Assembly: GCA_035236585.1 (NCBI GenBank)
Contig: CP141139.1
Span: 53,327,217-53,391,216 of the forward strand
Direction of reading: 5' to 3'
DNA length: 64,000 nucleotides
DNA from: Warburgia ugandensis
Lineage: Eukaryota > Streptophyta > Magnoliopsida > Canellales > Canellaceae
The position numbers and the translations under genes are program-made. Each line of letters opens with the position of its first letter. The stretch's first letter is position 1. This document shows, piece after piece, positions 24,806 to 36,401 of this stretch. The notes below the pieces were generated by a model. The model ran no database searches and had not been told where the DNA came from. It worked only from the letters and a program-made list of their open reading frames with translations.

Positions 24806-25561
24806 TGATAAGTGTTCAAATTTGTATAAAAGGTACCCAATTAGTAGTCCATGTGTTACAAAATATAATGTTATTTCTATGGATTTTTTTTACAAATTTG
24901 TAACACATGCATTTTTTACTAAATAATTCAAAACTTTGATATTTTGCAGGTTCAGAGGCTAATCTGGAGTAAGTATGTGAAAGATCATAAATTTTTTAGG
25001 AGTTGGTTAGGATTTTTTATCTTTTGTAGGTTATGAGAAGGTAATCCTATGGCTCAGATTTATTCAGGTGAGAATTGGAGCTATTCTTAAGGTTTCCTAA
25101 TCTAATTAGGAAACCTAAGCAAGCTAAGGCATAAATGTCATCGATCAAAAGTGTAATCAAGTATCAAGACTATCTTAAGGCAACCAGAGGATGAAATTGG
25201 AAGAGCAAAAGGTGATTAAAATGGCTCATGCACAAGCCATGCTTTCCCACCACCTTTGCATGGGAGTTATTCAAGCCACCTTAGCCATATAAGCCATGAG
25301 AGAGTCAATCCAAGCCATTAAAGCCAAGGGTGGGAGCCATGAAGCCAAGCCAAATGAGCCTTCGAAGTGATCCATTCAAGCCACTTAAGCCAATGCTACA
25401 TGGATTGATACTATTGGAGGAGAATTTCACTTAATTATCCTAAAATAAAAAGTGGGTTTTTAAGAGGATAATTAGAGGATATTTGGGTGAAAATCAAAAT
25501 GGGTAAGCATGCATGTGGACCAATAGGAAGAGCCAACTTTATTTTCCCTTTTTCCATTCAT

Positions 25562-25658
<97 letters not shown>

Positions 25659-27380
25659 CGTCAACCCACAACCATCCCTCAATTTCACCTAGGGGGAGAT
25701 GCACCTTCCTAAGAAGGTGGCCCACCCAACCTTCCTAAACTCCTAGCTTTCTAATAGTCCTACTCTAGCCAACCACCTAGCTACTATTTTCCACATAATC
25801 CTCTTCCATTATTATCTCTTTCCCTCACTCTCCATTCCTTTTCCCATCTCTTTCTATTTATCAAAACTAGATCCACAAATTTTACAAGGGGGAGATGCAC
25901 CTTTCTAAAAAAAGTGGCACCTCCCACCTTTGCCCCCCATCTTAGATGTCCTCTTAGCTATCTCAAGTTTCCTCTTTGGTTTCCATAGATCTATTCATAA
26001 TCTTACCTTCTAATCTCGATATCATCTTCACCATAGGATCATAAGCTAGAAAGATTAGAAGGAAACCTCACCATATAAAACTCCTTAAGGGATTCTAGGT
26101 GAAACACATCTTGGAGAGTGGAGAGATGCCTCCCTCCTAAAATGTAGGTGTCCCCCACCTTTTCCCCCTCTCAAGTCTTCAACGCATCTTCCTTTGTGGT
26201 AGCCATCTTCTCCAACCCTTCAACACCTCATCACCTTGAGTTTTGTTCTCTCTTTGATGTACTCTAAGTTTAGGTTAGATGTCTCCTATTTCCTTATTTT
26301 CTTTCCTTTGTTTTATTGCTTGTTTTGTTCCTTGAATTCATGCCTTAGTTTCTTTGCTTTATTGCCTAGTTCATTTTTATTATATCACTTTGATTTACTA
26401 CTTAGAGCCTTAAATCTAAAGGCTACAACTCTCTTGTAGGGACAACCAAGAGAGTGTAGTTTTTAGATCAAGTTCCTTGCCATATTTCTCCTTAAGTTCT
26501 TTGCCCATCCCTTGCCATCTATCTCATTGTTTCCCCTTCTTTTTCCTTAGATCTCTATCGAGTTACTTGCATGCTTGAGATAAAAAAGTGGGACAATTGA
26601 TTATGATGGATTTTTTAGTTTCTTATGGAACTTTTAATCGTGCGCACACTTCACGGAGAGTGTTCACCACCCTTGTATACAAATTTAACTCAATCAATGA
26701 AAGTCTTACTTCATTGACAATGGTGCAATGTTTATGGCCATTTTATGTGCTTTAAATTTTGTTTTTTCATGGCTGTTAAGACATCCATTCCTTGCTTAGA
26801 TTACATGTATATCATTCTAGATTAAAGTGTATTTAGTTTTCACTTAAACCATGTCCACCACTCATAGGTCATGTGCATCATCTTGTTGTGTGTATCTTAG
26901 AAGATTGCTTGTTTAGTTTAGGTTTCCATGCATCAGTTCATTATTTTCATGTATCCCACATTAGCTTAGGTTGCATCCTAGTTTATACATAATTTCATAT
27001 CCCATTAATGAATTTTAGGTTATTTTGTTTCATGCACTTTCCATGTTTAAATCATGCATCATGTTAGGTTTACTTGCTTTTATTTCATAGATTAGGTCAT
27101 GTTTTAATTTGATTGATCATTGTCTATGCGAGTTGCATGTTAGATTAACTTTAGAAATTTTCCATGTTTAGGTTTAGAAAGTTTTCATTTTCATGAAGTT
27201 TTAGTTTCCATGTTAGTTTAAATTCCTATAATAAGAAACAAAGCTTCGAGCTAGGTTAAATAATTTAAATAAGGATCCCCTAACACACAAGCCATTAGAT
27301 TCTTCATGGGATTGACCTCTCTCACATGTTAATACTATTTTAATTCGTGCTTTTGCCAGTAAATTATTAAAGTTACACCA
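24806..27380 (+). repeat. 5' LTR of element A
   Basis: Starts TGATAAGTGTTCAAATTTG, ends ...AGTTACACCA. Contains a 92-base (TC)n tract absent from the 3' LTR. In a 130-base sample around 26250 the two LTRs differ at roughly one base in ten, so the insertion is old. Confidence 0.93.
25565..25656. repeat. (TC)n microsatellite in LTR A
   Basis: About 46 uninterrupted TC units. The same site in the 3' LTR (about 32890) has only CATCTTTTTTTCTCCCTCC. The open frame over it (25487-25738) is a product of the repeat. Confidence 0.98.
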
Positions 27381-27383
27381 AGT

Positions 27384-27405
27384 TTTTGGCATTATTCCTA
27401 GAGAA
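27384..27405 (+). promoter_or_regulatory. Primer-binding site of element A (degraded)
   Basis: Four bases after the LTR end is TTTTGGCATTATTCCTAGAG. It matches the Athila-type site TGGCGCCGTTGCCGGGGA, complementary to tRNA-Asp, with mostly C-to-T/G-to-A changes at former CpG and CNG positions. Confidence 0.7.
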
Positions 27406-28620
27406 TCGCAACAAATTTGTAGTTGGATCTTACATTAGATTATTTATCCATAGTCTAGGTTCAGGTTGCATTAGATTAGAGTTTTGCATTCATAATTGCA
27501 TGATTTCCTAATTCCTCAAAAATAGACCAATTTTGCTTGACTTTGTGTGAGGGAAATTTGGTAAAGGAGCGGTGGTGATCCTAGGGCCAAAACTTCATCA
27601 AATTAATTAGGATTTATTTGCTTTCCTAGATTAATGTTTATAATTTTTTTAGTGAACTTGTTGTGAGGCCTCTTCGTAATTTGTAATAATTTATTCAATT
27701 TTAAATGGGTTGTATTAATACAGGGTAAGTGTGGCCCACACTTGATCTTCATCTAAAGCCCCATTGTAAGCATCCTTCACTCCCCTTTACTTTTTCTAGT
27801 ATCATTTCATTTAGTACAATTTGCATCCTTGATGGTAGTCTAACTCATATAGATTAGGGCATTCATCTTATTTATTGCATCTTTATTTATGGTTGGTTCA
27901 TTAGTTTTAACAAAGGTTAGCTTGAGCTCGACTATAACCAAGGCATAGGCTTCATGGTTATATTGTCCTGTCTATTAAGGTGCTTGACCCTTTGTTAGAT
28001 AGCATATAGGTAGGCATTAGTTTGCTTTTCTCATACTGAATTGCATGTTTAAGTACTTTATGGTAGAATGAATCACATTGTTAGTAAGGGCTCCATAGGA
28101 ACCCTCATAAGATTAGGACTAGATTTCATCTCCAGATCCTTAACCCAAATCAAATTCCTTATATATTTGAAATCCTAGCCCTTGAACTATTATTTTAAAA
28201 TTAAGTAGTAAGTGACTCGTAGGAAGCTTTCTAAACGGTTAGATCGATCATTACCCAGTGGCTTCTGAGCATCATGGTTATAGTGGGTATGCAAAATCCA
28301 AGTAATTTTACCATGCCTTTCATTGATCTTGGTTGAGGTCTAAATGCCTCCCAACATGAGAATTGTATTAATCACTTTAGAACAAAACCTAATTCATAAG
28401 TAATAGTTAAGAGGAGGAGCCGTCTAGATTTAGGTCTAAAAGCTACCACTCTACTCAGTATCAAAGATTGTCTAATGAGCTCACTAGCAAATTATTAGGT
28501 TTGGTTATGCATCATCTAAATTCAGGAGTAGCATTTAGGTTGCATCATATAGTTAGGGTTTTCTTTAATTTCACATAAAAAGCAAAAAGAAAAGTACTCA
28601 TTCATTGTATATAACGATTA
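27406..28620 (+). other. Leader of element A
   Basis: No reading frame. It contains segments shared with the leaders of C (4640-5850) and B (55200-56230): the GTGGCCCACACTTGATCTTCAT segment at 27740, ATAGATTAGGGCATTCAT at 27850, and CTAGATTTAGGTCTAAAAGCTACCA at 28420. Long leaders are usual in Athila elements. Confidence 0.75.
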
Positions 28621-28626
28621 GTTTCG

Positions 28627-29611
28627 TTGAATATAAAGTTGAGTACAATGTCCTATCAAGAAAGGGATGGTCTAAAACCATTGTCATACTATTTCACTTC
28701 TAAACCATTAGATTATCAGAATATGTATGAGATAGAGACAAGATCTAGTCTTGATCTATGCAAGAAATTTGATGTTATGATGGATAGGATGAATAGTACA
28801 TTAGATAGGTTAAGTGCTTCAAGGCAAAATAGTAAGCCATATCAACAACCTCAGTACAATAATGACTATGCCTGTTCTAAGCTTTCATAACCCTCTATTT
28901 CATGGCCATCAAGCTCCATCTATTATGAATATTATCAGGAGCAAGTGGATGCACCTAGTGCATTCCCTGAACCTAGCAATTATTTATTCTAAGACAAACA
29001 ACCAAGATTATAGTGAATGGGCTAGGCATCACAAAATACCATGATCTCAGGATTATCAACCTTATCAGGAAGAACCATCATGGCCCCACCCTGATCAATC
29101 CTACCATGATTATCAAGAATATTTGGGACAACACTCATGGGTCCAACCTGATCGGCCCTTTTTTAGCACCTTAATACCCTACCAATACCATCCATATGAG
29201 TCATTTGCTAAGCAACAATCTTTAGAAGAGATCCAATTTAGTGAAGAGACACAACAATTACTTAGATTTGACCATAAGAAATTTATGGCTGAATAGTATG
29301 AATGGGAAAAGAAAATGAAACCAATATGGGAAAATAATAATAAAAACATTGATGAATTTATAAACAGGATAGAGGAAATGAAACAAATAAGGAAAATGGA
29401 AGAGCATAGGATGGGACTTTATTATGATCCTTCTAAGCCACATAGTTTTTCACGATCCTTGACCATTGATACCAATAATGGGATGGAAATTGCATGTGAT
29501 CATTCTAAGCCACAAACTTCACAGCCATACTTACAAACCTCCAAGGTCATATACCACTCATTTAATGATTACGATGATGAGACATCCATTAATGAAGAGA
29601 ATGAATTTTAG
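28627..29611 (+). pseudogene. First residual frame of the pol-less family (element A), unknown function
   Basis: Broken frame; I do not recognise a family. The start (28627-28860) reads MNIKLSTMSYQERDG and later KFDVMMDRMNSTLDRL, a likely short helix. After a stop, 29042-29200 in another frame is rich in Tyr, Gln, His, Pro and Trp (DYQPYQEEPSWPHPDQSYHD). The end (29315-29611) reads FINRIEEMKQIRKMEEH, a probable coiled coil, then an acidic tail DYDDETSINEENEF. Element B carries the same order in minus sense at 55091-54299 (SSSINNENYQEPVDAPS, AELIKQI, LTIDIDNRMEI). Conservation of order in two copies supports a real former protein, perhaps a gag substitute; that role is inference. Confidence 0.6.
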
Positions 29612-29807
29612 ACACTAAGCCTTTAGGGACACTTCTCAATGCAAGACTGAGTAGAACCTCTTACAGACCCTGAAATACAACTTGAGCCTTGCAGTGTAGA
29701 AGAAGTACCCAATTGGGACCTATAGACCATATTTGATCAAACTCCTAATAGTAAAGTAGACCCACCTAAAATCTTGCATGTTCTTGAAGAAGAAGAAGAA
29801 GAAGAAG

Positions 29808-29838
<31 letters not shown>

Positions 29839-30360
29839 GTCAATTGATGTTCTGGGTCAACATCAACCAACTATAGGGTAGACATTAAAAGTTAGTAAAG
29901 GTTTAAGCTTAATTATGTCCTGATCTTCATTAATATAAGAACAACCTCTTAAGAAAATACAGAGCCAGCTTATACCCCAAGTTTAGGATAGTGTAAGGGT
30001 GAAGCAGGAAAAATATGAATTGACTATAATGGTCACTATTATTCCAAAATTTGTGAAAAAGAGGACCATTCATCTCTATATGGTCCAACAAATTGTAAAT
30101 TCATGGTGGTTCAATTGGTCATCATGTTACCACTGCCACAATTTTTGAGGTGGCAAAATTATATTAACAATCATGAAATTCTTAAAATGGGGGACCATCA
30201 ATTTCAATGTGGTCTCACCAACTGTAAAATTATAGTGGTCTACTAAGTCACATTGCTACCACCACCAAAAATTTCAAGGTGGGCAATGTATATAGACTAC
30301 CATGAGATTCTAAAGTGGCATGAATTTTTTTTTCATTTCATTGCTAGAGTTAGAAAAAAT
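29612..30360 (+). pseudogene. Second residual frame of the pol-less family (element A), repeat-containing
   Basis: Upstream part: LDPEIQLEPCSVEEVPNWDL-like codons, then a polyglutamate run from (GAA)n at 29785-29837. Downstream part: a 129-base (43-codon) unit present twice, about 30062-30190 and 30191-30318. Each unit ends with R-W-x2-Y-I-x2-H-E-I-L-K (NYINNHEILKM, then MYIDYHEILKW) preceded by a proline run (LPPP). The same two units occur in element B (50107-50355). Stops interrupt it. No known domain; it is not RT, RNase H or integrase. Confidence 0.55.
29785..29837. repeat. (GAA)n microsatellite coding for polyglutamate
   Basis: About 17 GAA units, in frame with the flanking residual frame (VLEEE...EEEVSIDVLG). 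Element B at the same place has only EQDEEESVDV-like codons (about 50580). Confidence 0.95.
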
Positions 30361-32137
30361 TAGGCTAACTAATTAGGTCTAGGATTAGGGTAGAGTACAG
30401 GATATGTCTAGCTGAAGACGTTAAACTTAGAACTCATTGGGAGGTAACCCTAGGTTTTCAAGAAGTCTTAGTGTTCTGCATTAACCATTTATTATATGGG
30501 TGTCCTATATTTCAAAACATTAAGGGCAATGTTAAGTTCAAGATAGGGGGTGTAGATATGCATAAGATTTCTAAGTTTTTTTTTTGTATTTTTGAAAAAT
30601 AAAAAATTTCCTTTACAAAGATGTGAATTTAAAATTTTTAAATATTCAACTATCTTTTGAACTTTATTTCATTAATAGAGGTTCATATAATTAGTTCAAT
30701 ATTGTATCATTTTTCTGAAGTTTCATGAAAATTAAACTCAAAATATTAATTGCACAAAATAGTAACATATATAGTTTAAGTTGAATAGAAAATATAACTT
30801 AGAAGTCCTAAAGAAGATCTATGGAGACTTATAACCCCAGTAAGTTTAGAGCAATTCTTCCTTTTCTGAGGGTTATACATAAATTCAAAATTTTCTTTCA
30901 CGAACATTAGTTCTTAGTTGGACTCATTATTCTTCATCTTAATCAACTATTGAGAAATCATAAAAGACTATACCAGATATCTCTAAAGTTTATTGTCAGT
31001 TGAAACCTAGGAAATGAAGAGGCTTGTTTAACCCTAATCCTTTATCCTTCCCTAAGTTATTTTTCCATAGCGAGACCCTTAAGCCTTTAAAATATAAGCC
31101 TTTTCTTCACCAAACTACATTTACCTATATTGAACCCCTATAATATATCTATTCCCTATTTGTTTAGAAATATATAATGAATATTGAAGAACATGAACAA
31201 TACAATTCTATATATGAACATCAAAAAGTTTAAAAGAAGTAAAAGTTCAAAAAAGGTTATATATAAAGTTAAGTAAAAAAGAAAAAGAAAATGATAGCCG
31301 CTAAAAAAGGAGAATGTTTACTCTTGTATGAAAAAATGAAAAAGTTATGAATACACTAATAGAAGACCTTTACATATTTTCCAAACAACCTTTGTTTACC
31401 TTTATACACATTCTTTTGATAACCCTTGCCTAAGCCTAGGTTTCATCCTAATAGAAGTCCTGACCTAATATTAGGAGAAGTATGGCTTGGATATGGTTAT
31501 GAATGTGTAGGAAATTTGGTAGAGAGTAACATTCTTAGTAGTTGATATCCTTTCATCAGACCATTATCATTCTTTTTAAGTTGTTGTTCTTTTGTATGAA
31601 ATATGTGAGACTTTTAAAATTGATGAACAATATCCTACTCGCATATTAATGAGAGATTTACACCTTTCTGAGTATATCTAGTAAGAATTGAAGTCAAAGC
31701 ATACATTTGGACAGTAATTTCAATTATGTTTGACTATGAAACTCCTAATTATATATATTTGCTATTCACACACTCAGCATCCAAAGTTTAACGAAATAAT
31801 GGGATATCTTTAGCATAAGGGTAAGATTTTGAGCCTTTTTTTCATCTTTATTAGTAGGTTAAAGTTAGATATTTAATATGAGCTGAATAGGAGAAAATTT
31901 TCTAAGAAGAATAAAGAACTTTCATAAAATAATAATAATAATAATAAAGCTTTAAGAATTTTATGGGTATATTCACTGCAAACCCTCACAAGGCTTAACT
32001 GGTCCACTAGGGGTAACCTAAGGATTTAAAGGCTTCTTGCATATGCTAAATGAAATCGTGAGTACCTACGAAAATAGCATCCTCTTTAGGAATTTTTTAA
32101 TGTTTTACTTGGGACTAGAAAACGCTAGCCGGTAGAG
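30361..32137 (+). other. 3' non-coding region of element A
   Basis: Starts with GACGTTAAACTTAGAACTCATTGGGAGGTAACCC (around 30418), the Athila post-integrase landmark, even though integrase is missing. A G5 run follows at 30546-30550 (AGATAGGGGGTG). The rest aligns with D's 15980-17582. An (AAT)n tract lies at 31928-31947. It ends with a degraded polypurine tract (GCCGGTAGAG). Confidence 0.8.
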
Positions 32138-34627
32138 TGATAAGGGTTCAAATTTGTATAAAAAGTACTCAATTAGTAGCGCATGTGTTACAAAAAATAG
32201 TGTTATTTCTAAGGTTTTTTTTAAATTTATAACATATCCATTTCTGAACTAATAATTTAAAAGTTTGATATTTTGCAGGTTTAAAGGCTAATTAGGAGTA
32301 ATTGTGTGAATGATCATAAATTTTTTAGGACTTTGGATTTTTTATCTTTTGCATGTGATGAGAAGGTAATCCAACAGCCTAGATTTATAGAGATGAGAAT
32401 TGGAGTCACTCATGAAGTTTCCTACTCTATCTAAGAAACCTAAGTAAGCTAAGGAATAATATCATCAATCCAAAGTTTAATCAAGGATCAAGATGATCTT
32501 AAGCTAAGCAAAGGATGAAATTGGAAGGGGTAAAGGTGATTAAAATGGGCATGTGCACAAGCCATGTATCCCCACCACTTTTGCATGGGAGCCATTTAAG
32601 CCACCTTAGCCATATAAGTCATGAGAGAAGGTGACAAGCTAAGGAGTCAAGTCAAGCCATTAAAGCCAAGGGTGTGAACCATGAAGCCAAGCCAAATGAG
32701 CCCTCAAAGTGAGCCATTCAAGCCACTTAAGCCAATGCTACATAAAGTGACACCATTGGAGAAGAATTTCACTTAATTATCCTAAAATAAAATGTGGGAT
32801 TTTAAGATGATCTTTGGGTGAAAATAAAAATGGGTAAGCATGCATGTGGACCAATAAGAAAAGCCACATTTATTTTCCCCTTTTGCATTCATCTTTTTTT
32901 CTCCCTCCACCTCAAGAGACATCCATCCCATGATTTCACTTAGGGGAAGATGCACCTACCTAAGAAGGTGACCCCTCCCACCTTCCTAAACTCCCACCTT
33001 TTTAAGAGTCCTACTCTAGCTAACCACCTACCTTCAATTTTCCACATCATCCTCTTCCATTCTAATCTCTTTCCCTCACTCTCCATCCTTTTTCTCATTA
33101 CTTTCTATTTCTCAAAATCAAATCCCTGATTTTTGCAAGGGGGAGATGAACCTTTCTAAAAAGGTGGCACTTACGACATTGTCCCCATCTTAGATGTCCT
33201 CTTATCTATCTTAAGTTTCCTCTTTTGTTGCCCTAGATCTATTCCTAATCTTACATTCCATCCATATCATCTCCATCATAGGATCATAAGCTAACAAGAT
33301 TAGAAGGCAGCTACACCATATAAAACTCCTTAAGGGATTCCATGTCAAACACATCTTGGAGAGGGGATAGACGCCTCCCTCTTAAAAAGTAGATGTTTCC
33401 CAACTTTTTGCCCTCTAAAGTCTTCAACGCATCTTCCTTTGTGGAAGCCATCTTCTCCAGACCTTCAACACCTCATTTCTTTGGGTTTTGTTCTCTCTTT
33501 GATGCCTCTAAGTTTAAATTAGTTGTCTCTTATTTCCTTATTTGCTTGCCTTTGTTTTATCGCTTGTTTTGTTCCTTGAATTCATGCCTCAGTTTCTTTG
33601 CTTTATTTCCTAATTCCCTTTTATTTACACCTTAGATCCTTGAATTTAAAGGTTACAACTCTCTTGTAGTGACAACCAAGACAGTGTCGTTTTTAGGTCA
33701 AGTTCCTTGCCATCTTTCTCCTTAAGTTCTTTGCCTATCCCTTGCCTTGTTTCTCATTATTTCCACTTCTTTTTCCTTACATCTCTATTAAGTAACTTGC
33801 ATGCTTGAGATTAGAAAGTGGGATGATTGATTATGATGTATTTTTTAGTTTCTTATGGAGCACTGAATGGTGTGCACCCTTAATGGAGAGTGTGCACCAC
33901 ACTTGTATACAATTTTAACTTAATCAATGTAAGTCTTGTTTCCATGATAATGGTGCAATGTTTACGGTTGTTTTATGTGCTTTAAATTTGGTTTTTTCAT
34001 GACTGTTAAGATGTCCATTCCTTGCTTAGAACATGTATATCATTCTAGATTAAAGTGCATTTAGTTTTCACATGAACTACACACTTGAACCATGCACACC
34101 ATCCATGGGTCATGTGCATGGACTTGTTATGTAGATCTTAGAAGATTGCTTGTATAGTTTAGGTTTCCATGAATTAGTTCTTTAATTTCATGGATCCCAT
34201 GTTATCTTAGGTTGCATCCTAGTTTATACATAATTTCATGTTCCATTAATGCCTTTTAGGTTACTTTGTTTCATGCACTTTCCACATTTGAATCATGTGT
34301 CCTGTTAGGCTTGCTTGTTTTGATTTCTTAAATTAGGTCATGTTTAAGTTTTGATTGATCATTGTTTACATGAGTTGCATATTAGATTAATTTTAGTAAG
34401 TTTTCATGTTTAGGTTTACAAAGTTTCTAATTTCATGCATTTTTAGTTTCCATGTTAGTTTAAATTCTTAGAATGGGAAACAAACCATTTGTTTTGGCTA
34501 GTTTAGATAATTTAAATAAGGATCCACCTAACAACAAGCTGTTAGATTCTTTACGGCATCGACCTCTCTCGCATGCTAATACTACTTTGACTCGTGCACT
34601 TACGAGTAAATTTTTAAAGCTACACCT
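32138..34627 (+). repeat. 3' LTR of element A
   Basis: Starts TGATAAGGGTTC, ends ...AGCTACACCT (last base changed from A), followed by TSD ATCTT. It aligns over its whole length with 24806-27380 apart from the missing (TC)n tract. Frames at 33393-33635 and 34473-34709 are LTR sequence, not genes. Confidence 0.93.
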
Positions 34628-34632
34628 ATCTT

Positions 34633-34900
34633 CAAATCTTATCTTACTTGATCTCAGTATTGGATCAGCTCCTCAACACCTACAAATGATTAAAAAAAAA
34701 AAAACCTAATTAAAATTTTAAAAAATGTGATTATTCACATACTTACTTTGGATTTGCTCCTAAAACTACAAAAATTTTGACTTATTATGTCAGAAATGCA
34801 TGTGTTATGAAGTTTTGAAAAGACCTTAGAAATAATACTATAATTTATAACACATGAGTTACAAATTGAGTACTTCCTATACCAAATTGAATACTTATCA
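34633..34900 (-). repeat. Start of the 5' LTR of element E
   Basis: Outer end of E's LTR, separated from the rest by element A. It carries the family start TGATAAGTATTC and the CTCATGTGTTATAA landmark shared with LTRs A, B and C. It lies between A's right TSD (34628-34632) and element G's gag. Confidence 0.85.
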
Positions 34901-36401
34901 TTGATTCAAAAAGGTACCTTTGCACATTATTTCTACAAACTAGCACATTGTAGAACTGAGCCCTTCATAAAAGAAGTTAATAATGTATCATGGTTAGTAT
35001 CCACGAATCTTTCCTAGCATTGGTAGAAGGTTCTTATGAGTGAAGTTCATGATTTTTTAGCAAAAAGTATTGATTTTATGTGTTAAGAAGAACATTTTTT
35101 TAGAACTCCCTTGACATTTCATTCTGAGTTCTTATTGAACTTGCAGGAAGCTCATTGAACCACATCTTAGCTATTTCCTTTAAGGAAAAAGAGAATAGCT
35201 TGAGCCCTAAGCCAATGTTTTATGTGTTGTGTAGTGCACACTTCATCGAATTCTTTTAGGTTTAAGGAAGGACTCTCAATATCCAACCCATGAAATTTAG
35301 GGAGTAATTGAATTACTCCTATCTTTAACTCAACTGCACCAACATTTTGAGGTAAAATGACACATGATAGTGTGTTGGTACGAGTAGGATGAAGGTAATC
35401 TCATGATGTCCTCCCATGAGGATGTTGATCATTTCAATTATCCTCATGTTGACTATTTTAGTCTCATTCACTCAGTTGATTCCTTCTGAAATCTCCATAT
35501 GGTGTTGGATTATTCATCCATGGTGGAAGATCTTCATCATCCATGTAACGTGGTGGTCCATCATTAAAGAGAATTTGAGGATCAATTTGATCTCTATTAT
35601 TCTAAGGAATAAATTTCCCCCTTGATCTACTTGATCCACCATCGTAGGCAACTAATCTGGTTATATATTATGTTGGATTGGTTTGACTAATGTTCTAGTT
35701 TCATTACCTATCTAGTGCATACAACAAAAAAAACTTGTTATTTTATTATTATTTTAAAGAACTAAACTATATGAAGTAACTTAAAATGGTGCACAAACAA
35801 AGGACACAATCAATAAACCCTTTACTAACAAGCTAAAAGATTTTATAATCATCTTGATTTTTGTAAAGGGAGTACCCTTTAGAATAACCTAATATAGACA
35901 GCTTCTTCTCTCTTTTAGACTTATCCTACTATTTACCAATTAGATCCTTGCTAAATCAACTAGCCCACACCCTTCTCAATTAGTTGTAGGTAATTTGAGT
36001 CATAAGATGTGTTGGCAAATTTAGTTGTTTAAATACCAACGTGGTGATTTAGCTTAGGGCTACTAGAGTGACAATAGTTTGCCTCCTTCCAAGAGGGTCC
36101 TATGAGCTCAAAAGCCTCTACAAGTCTCTTCTAATTTATTTTAACTAAAACTTAAAGGCTAGGGTATGTGAAAGGTGAAAATTAACCTATGTGGGCCATG
36201 AGGTAGTGATGAAATCCACCCTTGATCTTGTAAGGGACAATGCACTTACTAATCAATTGTCATCCGTCGTGACAAACAAAATCATCTTAAATAGATAAAT
36301 TTGTCCTTAGAAGGCAAAAAATAATAATAAAATAATACAACAACCTAGAAAATATGCAATAATCAAAAGATGAATGCTATCTATATGAATTATACATAAC
36401 T
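34901..36401 (-). pseudogene. Leader and N-terminal gag remnant of element G
   Basis: In minus sense the leader has the family landmark TAGGACCCTCTTGGAAGGAGG (about 36085) and GTCACTCTAGTAG. After about 35650 come acidic gag-start codons (TNLVAYDGGSSRSRG-type text in broken frames). Then LLPKFHGLDIESPSLNLKEFDEVC near 35225-35300 matches the start of the Athila gag domain (FHGLxSEDPYxHLKEF type), followed by a broken PFSLKDKAKxWL equivalent near 35185. It is cut at 34900 by element E. It continues on the other side of element B at 57487-57616. Confidence 0.75.

Larger units (their letters stand above)
24806..34627 (+). mobile_element. Element A: complete pol-less Athila-related LTR element
   Basis: Both LTRs (24806-27380 and 32138-34627) and a perfect 5-bp TSD ATCTT (24801-24805, 34628-34632) are present; total 9822 bases. 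The internal region (27381-32137, about 4.8 kb) has a primer-binding site, a leader, two degraded frames and a 3' non-coding region, but no protease, RT, RNase H or integrase and no recognisable gag core. The leader and 3' non-coding region match those of C and D, so it was probably mobilised in trans by Athila-type elements. It lies antisense inside the LTR of element E. Confidence 0.92.

Noticed and set aside
25487..25738. 83-codon frame with a long Ser-Leu run
   Set aside because: Translation of the (TC)n microsatellite in LTR A.
26236..33635. Similar frames at 26236-26439 and 33393-33635 that look like a conserved small hydrophobic protein
   Set aside because: They are the same LTR position in the two LTRs of element A, so similarity is due to LTR duplication, not selection.
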